DNA of 42,330 nt from an uncultured Lachnospiraceae bacterium (GTDB lineage Bacteria > Bacillota > Clostridia > TANB77 > CAG-508): NCBI GenBank assembly GCA_945917765.1, contig CAMEHU010000013.1, positions 1 through 42,330 of the forward strand, written 5' to 3'. The position numbers were made by a program, and so were the translations under genes. Below, piece by piece: positions 29,403 through 36,083 of the stretch (position 1 is its first letter; each line of letters begins with the position of its first letter). The notes beneath the pieces are model-generated. The model saw only the letters and a list, made by a program, of their open reading frames with translations. It did no database searches and had not been told where the DNA came from.

Positions 29403-30452
29403 ATGAAAAAAAATAGGTTTAAAAAATTTTTTGGACTAGCGTCTAAAGATATAGGAATAGATTTAGGAACAGCTAATTTATTAGTAACATTAAAGGGAAA
29501 AGGAATAGTTTTAAAAGAACCTTCTGTAGTTGCAATTGATAGAAAATCAGGAAATATTTTAGCAACAGGATATGAAGCAAAAGAAATGCTTGGCAGAACT
29601 CCAGATGAAATAAGAGCTGTTAGGCCTATGAAGGATGGTGTAATTGCAGATTTTACAGGAACACAATTGATGTTAAGAAATATTATGACAAAAGTTTGCC
29701 AAAGATATTCTATTGGAAAACCTAGAGTTGTTGTTGGGGTTCCATCTGGTATAACTGAAGTTGAGGAAAGGGCTGTTGAAGAAGCTGTTCTTTATGCTGG
29801 TGCTAAAGAGGTGTATTTAATTGAAGAACCAATGGCTGCTGCAATAGGTGCAAATATGGATGTTGCAGAACCTAGCGGAAATATAATTGTTGATATAGGT
29901 GGTGGAACAACAGAGGTTGCTGTTATTTCTTTAGGCGGAATTGTTGTTAGCAATTCAATTAGAGTTGCTGGGGATGAATTAGATGAAGATATTGTAAACT
30001 ATGTTAAAAGAGAAATGAATCTTGCTATTGGTAATACAACTGCTGAAATTATCAAAACTGAAATTGGATGTGCAATGCCACTAATGACAGATTTATCATT
30101 TGAAGTAAAAGGTAGAGATTTAGCAACAGGATTACCAAGAACAGTTCATATTAGTTCATCACAAGTTCAAGAAGCAATGCAGGAATCAATTTTTAAAATT
30201 GTGGATATTGTAAAAAATACTTTAGAAAGAACACCTCCTGAACTTGCATCAGATATAATGGAAAAAGGAATCGTCTTAGCTGGTGGTGGTGCACTAATTA
30301 AGAATTTAGACAAGCTTCTAAGTCAAGTAACAGGAATGCCTGTGCTTATTGCGGATAATCCGTTAGATTGTGTTGCAAGAGGTGCAGGGAAAACATTAGA
30401 TGAGATTGAAAAATTAAAAAGTGTGTTACTTAATTCAAGAAAGAGAAAATAG
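29403..30452 (+). CDS. mreB: Rod-shape actin homologue MreB
   Basis: MreB polymerises on the inner membrane face and guides the elongasome (MreC, MreD, PBP2, RodA). It has 349 residues, full length. The phosphate-1 motif IGIDLGTANLLV, the connect-1 region GVPSGITEVEERAVEEA, phosphate-2 NIIVDIGGGTTEVAVIS and the adenosine motif GIVLAGGGALIKNLDKLL are all intact. The N-terminus MKKNRFKKFFG is a likely amphipathic, basic membrane-binding helix. Its ATG begins directly after the radC stop, so coupling to the upstream gene is likely; an AAAGGA lies about 18 nt upstream. Confidence 0.98.
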   Translation: MKKNRFKKFFGLASKDIGIDLGTANLLVTLKGKGIVLKEPSVVAIDRKSGNILATGYEAKEMLGRTPDEIRAVRPMKDGVIADFTGTQLMLRNIMTKVCQRYSIGKPRVVVGVPSGITEVEERAVEEAVLYAGAKEVYLIEEPMAAAIGANMDVAEPSGNIIVDIGGGTTEVAVISLGGIVVSNSIRVAGDELDEDIVNYVKREMNLAIGNTTAEIIKTEIGCAMPLMTDLSFEVKGRDLATGLPRTVHISSSQVQEAMQESIFKIVDIVKNTLERTPPELASDIMEKGIVLAGGGALIKNLDKLLSQVTGMPVLIADNPLDCVARGAGKTLDEIEKLKSVLLNSRKRK

Positions 30453-30519
30453 AAACTAAAAAGAAAAACGAGATTGATGAAGGGTGTTATAAAATACCAG
30501 AAGGGATTTACAAAATAGG

Positions 30520-31335
30520 ATGAAGAATAATAAAAAAAGTACTATTATTGGTATAATGATTACTGTGCTAATTTTAATTTTTTTGGTTGGTGTATCAAAC
30601 ATCAAAATAGATAAAATTTCGCAAGTTGGTAATCCTTTTACAAAGTTTGTTAATTCAATTCAAAATAGTATGGTTTATTTAAAAAATAAGTTAGCTGGCA
30701 ATGATTCATTTTTTATTAATGTTGAAGAGATGAAAAAAGAAAATGAGAAATTAAAAAAAGAAAATAGTGAGCTAGAGCAGTCTTTAAGAGAATTGGAAAT
30801 AGTTAAAGCGGAAAATGCTACTTTGAAAGAATATGTTAATTTGACAGATAAATATAATGAATATAATACTAAACCTGCATATGTAATTCAATCAGATATT
30901 AGTAATTACAGTAAAATTATTATGATTAATGTTGGAAAAAATGATGGAATAGATGTTAATATGACTGTTATTTCTGATAAAGGTTTAGTTGGTCATGTTA
31001 TTTCGGTTACAGATGATACAGCAAAAGTTGAGACGATTATTGATACATCAAGCACAGTTTCTTGCACAATCAGTACAACAAGAGATAGTATTGTTGCAAG
31101 AGGTGTAATTGATTCTAATAAAAATTTAAAAGCAACTTTTATACCAACAGAGGCTAATGTTTTAGAAGGAGATAATGTCGAAACTTCAGGCATTGGAGGT
31201 ATTTATCCAAAAGGCATTCATATTGGTACAATAAAACAAGTTGTGAATACAAAAAATATTACAAATAGATATGCTATTATTGAAACAGCTGTTGATTTTT
31301 CTAAATTGGAAACGGTTTTAGTTATAACAAATTGA
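30520..31335 (+). CDS. mreC: Rod-shape-determining protein MreC
   Basis: MreC is a bitopic scaffold linking MreB/MreD to PBP2. It has 271 residues: a short cytoplasmic start, one membrane helix (about residues 7-26), a Glu/Lys-rich coiled coil (about 65-105) and the paired beta-barrel domain with the family signatures VNVGKNDGIDVNMTVISDKG, VGHVISVTDDTAKVETIID and EGDNVETSGIGGIYPKGIHIG. AGAAGGG lies about 13 nt before the ATG, rather far. The C-terminus VLVITN is the usual family end. It follows mreB by 67 nt. Confidence 0.96.
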   Translation: MKNNKKSTIIGIMITVLILIFLVGVSNIKIDKISQVGNPFTKFVNSIQNSMVYLKNKLAGNDSFFINVEEMKKENEKLKKENSELEQSLRELEIVKAENATLKEYVNLTDKYNEYNTKPAYVIQSDISNYSKIIMINVGKNDGIDVNMTVISDKGLVGHVISVTDDTAKVETIIDTSSTVSCTISTTRDSIVARGVIDSNKNLKATFIPTEANVLEGDNVETSGIGGIYPKGIHIGTIKQVVNTKNITNRYAIIETAVDFSKLETVLVITN

Positions 31336-31426
31336 TTAATATAGACAGTTTTGATAAATAAGTTTATAGCTTTAATTATTATAAAGTAATTAAAATTTTT
31401 AGTATAGTAAATAAGTAAAAAAGAAG

Positions 31427-31969
31427 GTGAATAATCTGAAAAAAACAATATCAATATTAGGAATAATACTCACATTTTTTATATTATATTTTTTGCAAAT
31501 TAATTTTTTTAGTTGGTTTAATATTGCAGGAGTAAAGCCAAATCTATTTGTTGTCTTAGTTTTATGTTTAGGATTATTCATTAATAAAAATATTGCTATT
31601 ATTTTTGGATTTATAATTGGAATATACTTAGATATTTTAACAGGTAGACAAATTGGTATATCTGCGGTAATATATGCTCTTATCGGATTTTTAGGAGGAT
31701 ATTTTGATAAAAATTTTTCAAAGGAAAGTAAAATTACTATATTATTGATGGTTGCAGGAAGTACGATAATTTTCGAAACAATAGTGTATATTTATACAAT
31801 TGCAAGAAATCAAATACCATTACAATTATTTGGATTTGTAAAAATATTACTAATTGAAGTTGTTTTTAATGTTTTATTAACAATAATTTTATATCCATTG
31901 ATAAAGAAATTAGGATATTCTTTAGAAAATATATTTAAGAAAAAAAGAGCTTTAACAAGATATTTTTAA
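31427..31969 (+). CDS. mreD: Rod-shape-determining protein MreD
   Basis: MreD is a polytopic partner of MreC. It has 177-180 residues and about five to six membrane helices (ILGIILTFFILYFLQINFF, NLFVVLVLCLGLFI, IIFGFIIGIYLDILTG and others). Start choice: GTG at 31427 lies inside AAGAAGGTGA (31421-31430), which would be an SD overlap. That SD is instead well placed (5 nt) for an in-frame CTG at 31436, so the true start may be the rare CTG. The usual motif GxxxGxxxD (FIIGIYLDILTGR) is present. It follows mreC by 91 nt, a gap with only a weak palindrome near 31371-31393. Confidence 0.9.
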   Translation: MNNLKKTISILGIILTFFILYFLQINFFSWFNIAGVKPNLFVVLVLCLGLFINKNIAIIFGFIIGIYLDILTGRQIGISAVIYALIGFLGGYFDKNFSKESKITILLMVAGSTIIFETIVYIYTIARNQIPLQLFGFVKILLIEVVFNVLLTIILYPLIKKLGYSLENIFKKKRALTRYF

Positions 31970-31977
31970 ATATATTG

Positions 31978-32018
31978 GGATGTGCCAATCTGTGAAAAAC
32001 ACAGGTTTAGACATGTCC
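31978..32018 (+). other. Imperfect stem-loop between mreD and mrdA
   Basis: The inner stem AATCTGTG (31987-31994) / CACAGGTT (32000-32007) has an A5 loop. The outer stem GGATGTG (31978-31984) / CATGTCC (32012-32018) contains G·U pairs. It may be a decayed member of the window's palindrome family or a leader structure for mrdA. No riboswitch class fits. Confidence 0.45.
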
Positions 32019-32043
32019 TTAATTGCATGTTTGAAGGGTAGGT

Positions 32044-34140
32044 GTGAAATTGGACAAGACTGATATAAGAAGCAGCAAAATTAAATATAATATTCTTTCA
32101 ATGCTAGTATATATTTTGGGTGTTATTTTATTAATACAATTATTTAACCTACAAATTATAAAAGGTCAAGAGTATAGAGAACAGTCAAATACGAGATTAA
32201 CCAGGGAATCTGTTCTTAAAGCAGCAAGAGGTAATATTTTGGATAGAACAGGAAATCCAATCGTATCAAATACAATGGGGTTTAGATTGGACTTATATAA
32301 AACTAAGGTAGATAATCAAACATTAAATAATACAATTTTAAATATTATTCATATTCTAGAAAAAAATGGTGATAAATACTATGATAACTTGCCAATTACA
32401 ATAAATCCTTTTGAATTTACTAATCAAGATGAAGAATTTTTAAAAAAATGGAAGAAAAGAAATAAAATTGATGAAAAGTCATCTGCTGAGGATTGTTTTT
32501 ACTCATTAAAACAAAAATATGAGATACAAAGTAATGATATTGAAGAAACAAGAAAAATTATGGCAATAAGATATGAAATATCACAAAATGGATATAGTAA
32601 TACAAAAGCTGTTGAAATTTGCGGAGATTTGAGTAGAGAAAGCGTTATGGAATTAAGTGAAAAGAATGCAGATTTTGCTGGAATTGATATTGTTACAGAA
32701 CCAATAGTTTCATATACTTCTGGAAATTTAGCTTCACATATTTTAGGAACTGTTGGAAAAATAGATCAAAAGGAATTAGAAGGAAAAGAAAATACATATG
32801 ATATGAATGATTTAATTGGAAAAACAGGAATTCAATATGTATTTGAGGATTTATTAAAAGGAAAAAATGGAATTAGACAAATTGATATGGATATTGATGG
32901 AACAATTACAGGGGAATATATTGCACAAGAAGCTGTTGCAGGATCAGATGTAGTTTTAACAATTGATTCTAATTTACAAGCAGTTACAGAAAAAGCTTTA
33001 AAAGACAATATAACTAAAATTTCGACTGGTGGTTTTTCATCAAGAAGCGATGCAGATGCAGGTGCAGTTTGCGTAATGAATGTAAAAACAGGTGAAATAC
33101 TTGCTATGGCTAGCTATCCAGATTATGAGCCACAACTGTTTGTTAATGGGATTAGCAATGAAAAGTACAATGAATACCAACAAACAGCAGCTTTATATAA
33201 TAGAGCTATAAGTGGCGCATATGCTCCAGGTTCAATTTTTAAAATGATAACTGCAATAGCAGGCTTAGAAAGTGGTGCTATAAATACTAACACAACAATA
33301 AATGACACTGGGGTTTATCCACATGCACATAAACCAGTTTGCTGGTATTATACTGAATATGGTAGAGGACATGGACCATTAAATGTTTCTGGTGCAATTA
33401 AACATTCTTGTAACTATTTCTTTTATGAAGTAGGAAATAGAATTGGTATAGACACTATTGAAAAATATGCAAAATATTTTGGACTTGGGAAGAAAACCCA
33501 GGTTGAATTGCCAAGTGAATCATCAGGTAAAGTGGCAAGTAGAGCTATTGCTGAAAGTGAGAATAGAACGTGGTATGTAGGTGAAACTTTATCTGCTTCA
33601 ATTGGACAGAGTTACAACAACTTTACTCCAATTCAAATGACAAAATATATTAGTATGCTTGCAAATGGTGGAAAAAACATAGATGTAAGTTTAATCAAAT
33701 CTATAATTGATAGCAATGGAAATGAAATGTCAAAACAAGATATTGATAAATTTGTTAATGAAAGATTAGGATTTGATTCAAATGAAAATAATGAAAATTT
33801 AAATATTTCTCAAGAAAATTTACAAGCAATTTTAGAAGGAATGAAAGGAGTTACAAGTGAGTCTGGAGGAACAGCATATTCAACATTTTCAGGATTTAAT
33901 GTTGAAGTAGCTGGAAAAACAGGTACTGCACAGGTTGGAAATAAAACAAATGGATGGTTTGCGGGTTTTGCACCATATGAAAATCCAGAAATTGCTATAG
34001 TAGTTGTTGTTGAGAATGTAACACATGGAGGATATACAGCAGAAGTTGCAAGAGATATTTTTGCCGAATATTTTGGAATGAATGCTAATGAAATTACAGA
34101 AACTCAAGAAGCAGTTCCAAGTACACAAATTGTTAGATAA
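32044..34140 (+). CDS. mrdA: Penicillin-binding protein 2, elongasome transpeptidase
   Basis: This class B PBP crosslinks peptidoglycan during side-wall growth with RodA and MreBCD. It has 698 residues. It has a short cytoplasmic tail, one membrane helix (about residues 15-35), a dimerisation/pedestal domain (about 45-290) and a transpeptidase domain. The catalytic motifs are SIFK (Ser397, Lys400), SCN (Ser455-Asn457) and KTG (Lys625). The start is GTG at 32044 by convention; the TTG at 32050 is a close alternative, since both GAAGGG and TAGGTG lie upstream. Operon mate of mreBCD; minC follows after 40 nt. Expected target of mecillinam-like beta-lactams, by family. Confidence 0.95.
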   Translation: MKLDKTDIRSSKIKYNILSMLVYILGVILLIQLFNLQIIKGQEYREQSNTRLTRESVLKAARGNILDRTGNPIVSNTMGFRLDLYKTKVDNQTLNNTILNIIHILEKNGDKYYDNLPITINPFEFTNQDEEFLKKWKKRNKIDEKSSAEDCFYSLKQKYEIQSNDIEETRKIMAIRYEISQNGYSNTKAVEICGDLSRESVMELSEKNADFAGIDIVTEPIVSYTSGNLASHILGTVGKIDQKELEGKENTYDMNDLIGKTGIQYVFEDLLKGKNGIRQIDMDIDGTITGEYIAQEAVAGSDVVLTIDSNLQAVTEKALKDNITKISTGGFSSRSDADAGAVCVMNVKTGEILAMASYPDYEPQLFVNGISNEKYNEYQQTAALYNRAISGAYAPGSIFKMITAIAGLESGAINTNTTINDTGVYPHAHKPVCWYYTEYGRGHGPLNVSGAIKHSCNYFFYEVGNRIGIDTIEKYAKYFGLGKKTQVELPSESSGKVASRAIAESENRTWYVGETLSASIGQSYNNFTPIQMTKYISMLANGGKNIDVSLIKSIIDSNGNEMSKQDIDKFVNERLGFDSNENNENLNISQENLQAILEGMKGVTSESGGTAYSTFSGFNVEVAGKTGTAQVGNKTNGWFAGFAPYENPEIAIVVVVENVTHGGYTAEVARDIFAEYFGMNANEITETQEAVPSTQIVR

Positions 34141-34180
34141 TGTATTCTAAAGAAAATATGTAGAAGGAAAGGAAGAAAAA

Positions 34181-34801
34181 ATGGCTTACAAAGATGTAGA
34201 ATTTAGTTTAAGAAGAAAACGTATTACTATTGGAATTAGTGAAGACGCAGAATTTAAAATTGTTATTGCAATTTTGAAAAGAAAAATGCCAGAAATAAAG
34301 GAATTATATAAAAATAATCAACCTGAAATATCTATTCTTGGCAGAGAATTTAGTAATAAAGAGATTTATCATATTCAAAAATTGATTGCTAAATTTTTTG
34401 ATGCAGATGTAAATTTCTCTCGCGCAAAAATGTTAGGTTTGCATAGTATTAGAAAAACTTTTAATAAAGATTTAGCAGTGTCAAAAACAAAATATTACAG
34501 ACATTCGTTAAGATCAGGTCAAAGGATTGAATTTGAGGGAAGTATTATAGTTTTAGGTGATGTGAATTTTGGTGCTGAAGTAATTGCAGGAGAAAACATT
34601 GTTGTGCTTGGTGTTTTAAGAGGTTTAGCACATGCTGGAGCAAAAGGAAATAAAGATGCAATTATTTCTGCTGGTGCTATTCAAACAAATCAAATTAGAA
34701 TTTCTAATATTGTAAAAGAATTTGAAAGAGGAGAGTTCGAGGATACAATTATAAAAACAAATGTATATTTAAATGAAAATGATGAGATTATTGTTGAATA
34801 G
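34181..34801 (+). CDS. minC: Septum-site determining protein MinC
   Basis: MinC blocks FtsZ ring assembly away from midcell and normally needs MinD for membrane targeting. It has 206 residues. The N-terminal FtsZ-binding domain (about 1-100) is diverged. The C-terminal beta-helix domain is typical: SGQRIEFEGSIIVLGDVNFG, GENIVVLGVLRGLAHAGAKG and AIQTNQIRIS. AAAGGAAG precedes the ATG by 6 nt. Unlike the usual clostridial order minC-minD-minE, no minD follows; a terminator and convergent genes end the operon here. Confidence 0.94.
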   Translation: MAYKDVEFSLRRKRITIGISEDAEFKIVIAILKRKMPEIKELYKNNQPEISILGREFSNKEIYHIQKLIAKFFDADVNFSRAKMLGLHSIRKTFNKDLAVSKTKYYRHSLRSGQRIEFEGSIIVLGDVNFGAEVIAGENIVVLGVLRGLAHAGAKGNKDAIISAGAIQTNQIRISNIVKEFERGEFEDTIIKTNVYLNENDEIIVE

Positions 34802-34848
34802 AAAGGAAATTAGATTATATCTAAATAGAGTAAAAATTTGATTTATAT

Positions 34849-34920
34849 GGAACACTATGTGCTTATCTACAAAAAAGTTTAAAAGCTTTCTAGTGGAGTA
34901 CATTGTGTTCCAATTTTTTA
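34849..34920 (+). terminator. Long imperfect hairpin terminator between convergent operons
   Basis: The outer arms GGAACACTATGT (34849-34860) and ACATTGTGTTCC (34900-34911) pair with one mismatch. The inner part also pairs imperfectly. AATTTTTTA follows for the minC direction. It lies between convergent ends at 34801 and 34935 and may serve both sides. Confidence 0.7.
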
Positions 34921-34934
34921 ACTATTTTTATAAT

Positions 34935-35357
34935 CTAGCTTAAAAGCAGCAAAACTAATGAAATAAACAGAAATTCGTCTTGTATACCTTCTTCATATAA
35001 AAAAAATAAAATACATATTATTAAAATATCATCAAAAAATATTTTTATTCCAAATAGTTCAAATATAACTTCGTTAGTATTAAAAAAAGTTGGAAAATGG
35101 CTTGATGTATAACTATTTGTGGCTCTTGAAGTATTTGAATTATCTGAAAAATTTGAATTGTATGAAACATCTGAAGTATTATAATTGTTTGAAGTGTTTG
35201 AAACATTTGAAATTTTTGATACATTCGAAGTATTTGATATGTTTAATTGATTATTATACATTTTTTTAGCTTGGATGTGCTTTTGAGCATAATTACAGGG
35301 CACAGGTCTTCTCATAAAATTAGGAGGAGGTAAAAAAGAAGATAATCTATTTGACAT
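34935..35357 (-). CDS. Uncharacterised clostridial membrane protein with Asn/Ser repeats
   Basis: I know this protein type only as hypothetical. It has 140 residues from the ATG at 35357, which has AGGTGGTGA about 9 nt upstream, inside the end of the preceding gene; the frame extends to GTG 35372 but that lies on the SD sequence. The N-terminus (MSNRLSSFLPPPNFMRRPVPCNYAQKH, written here as its gist) is basic and Pro-rich with one Cys. The centre (about 40-85) is a degenerate NTSN/NVSN repeat. The conserved-looking C-terminus starts at VIFELFGIKIFFDDILII and continues through a hydrophobic helix, a turn EEGIQDEF and a second helix ending LLLLS. Two genes overlap by 11 nt, so they are translationally coupled. 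A membrane role tied to sporulation is only inferred from position. Confidence 0.7.
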   Translation of the reverse strand: MSNRLSSFLPPPNFMRRPVPCNYAQKHIQAKKMYNNQLNISNTSNVSKISNVSNTSNNYNTSDVSYNSNFSDNSNTSRATNSYTSSHFPTFFNTNEVIFELFGIKIFFDDILIICILFFLYEEGIQDEFLFISLVLLLLS

Positions 35358-35778
35358 TTTTATTATCACCACCTAAAGGATTCATTATTTCAAAAATTTT
35401 ACCCATTTTCATTAATTGAATATATTGGTCAACTTTATTTTTACGGCTATCTTTTAAATATGGTTTTAAAGACCTTAATAAATTGGCTCTTGAATCATCT
35501 TGATTATTATTTAGCGAACTCATAATTTGTTGCATTTTAAAAAAAGTATTTATATCAAAATTGTCTGAAGAATTCCTAGCGTTATCCGAAAAATCTGTAT
35601 TTGAAGAATTATTATTTGAGGTATTATTATTTGATGTATTAGTATTTGAAGTATCATTATTTGAAGATTCACTATTTTCTTTAAAATTATTCATTATATT
35701 TTTAAAACTGTCAGAAAAATCCTTATTATTCATCATTTGACTAAAGTTTTTTAGCATTTCAGATGCATCATTATTCAA
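35347..35778 (-). CDS. Uncharacterised Asn/Ser-rich protein, first gene of the divergent pair
   Basis: 143 residues with a TTG start at 35778, preceded by AGAAGGTGA at suitable spacing. The N-terminus MNNDASEMLKNFSQMMNN is helical. The middle (about 35-70) is an Asn/Ser/Thr low-complexity linker. The C-terminal segment has a well-formed helical motif, SRANLLRSLKPYLKDSRKNK followed by VDQYIQLMKMGKIFEIM, of a kind that recurs in clostridial hypotheticals paired with the membrane protein next door. No signal peptide, no membrane helix, no cysteine, no enzyme motif. It is likely cytoplasmic and might dock onto the partner's FELFG...FDD segment; that is speculation. Divergent from spoIIE across a 305-nt regulatory gap. 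Confidence 0.7.
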   Translation of the reverse strand: MNNDASEMLKNFSQMMNNKDFSDSFKNIMNNFKENSESSNNDTSNTNTSNNNTSNNNSSNTDFSDNARNSSDNFDINTFFKMQQIMSSLNNNQDDSRANLLRSLKPYLKDSRKNKVDQYIQLMKMGKIFEIMNPLGGDNKNVK

Positions 35779-35891
35779 ACAAAATCACCTTCTTATAAAT
35801 ATTTTTTAAAAAGTATAAAATCTTAGTAATATTATATTCAGTTAATATATGAAATTGTGAAAGAAAAAGTTAAAAAAAGATGTGTCAATAT

Positions 35892-35989
35892 ATTGTAATT
35901 TCCGCGAATTTAAGATAAAATATTGTAAGTAAATTGTAATATAAAAAAACAAAATAAAAATATTACAATTAAAATATCACAAATTGTAA
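35892..35989. promoter_or_regulatory. Cluster of ATTGTAA motifs in the spoIIE divergent intergenic region
   Basis: Five copies of ATTGTAA occur within 98 bp: direct at 35892, 35922, 35933 and 35983, inverted at 35963-35969. Two form an 11-bp dyad AATTGTAATAT (35932-35942) / ATATTACAATT (35960-35970). The rest of the 305-nt gap 35779-36083 is AT-rich. I see no clear sigma-A -35/-10 pair for spoIIE and no clear TGTCGAA-type Spo0A box. It looks like an operator array for one or both divergent genes. Confidence 0.5.
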
Positions 35990-36083
35990 AAAACTTTTTA
36001 AATTGCACATATTAAAAATGACAAAATATTTAAAATATATTGTATTAAAATGTGTAAAGAAAAAAAGTGTAGAGGTGGTAAGG

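Noticed and set aside
31978-32018. Riboswitch before mrdA
   Set aside because: No match to the conserved cores of c-di-GMP, c-di-AMP, preQ1, fluoride or other classes I could recall.
36003-36083. Upstream extension of SpoIIE from an ATG at 36003
   Set aside because: No SD at 36003, untypical basic residues, and an excellent SD just before 36084.
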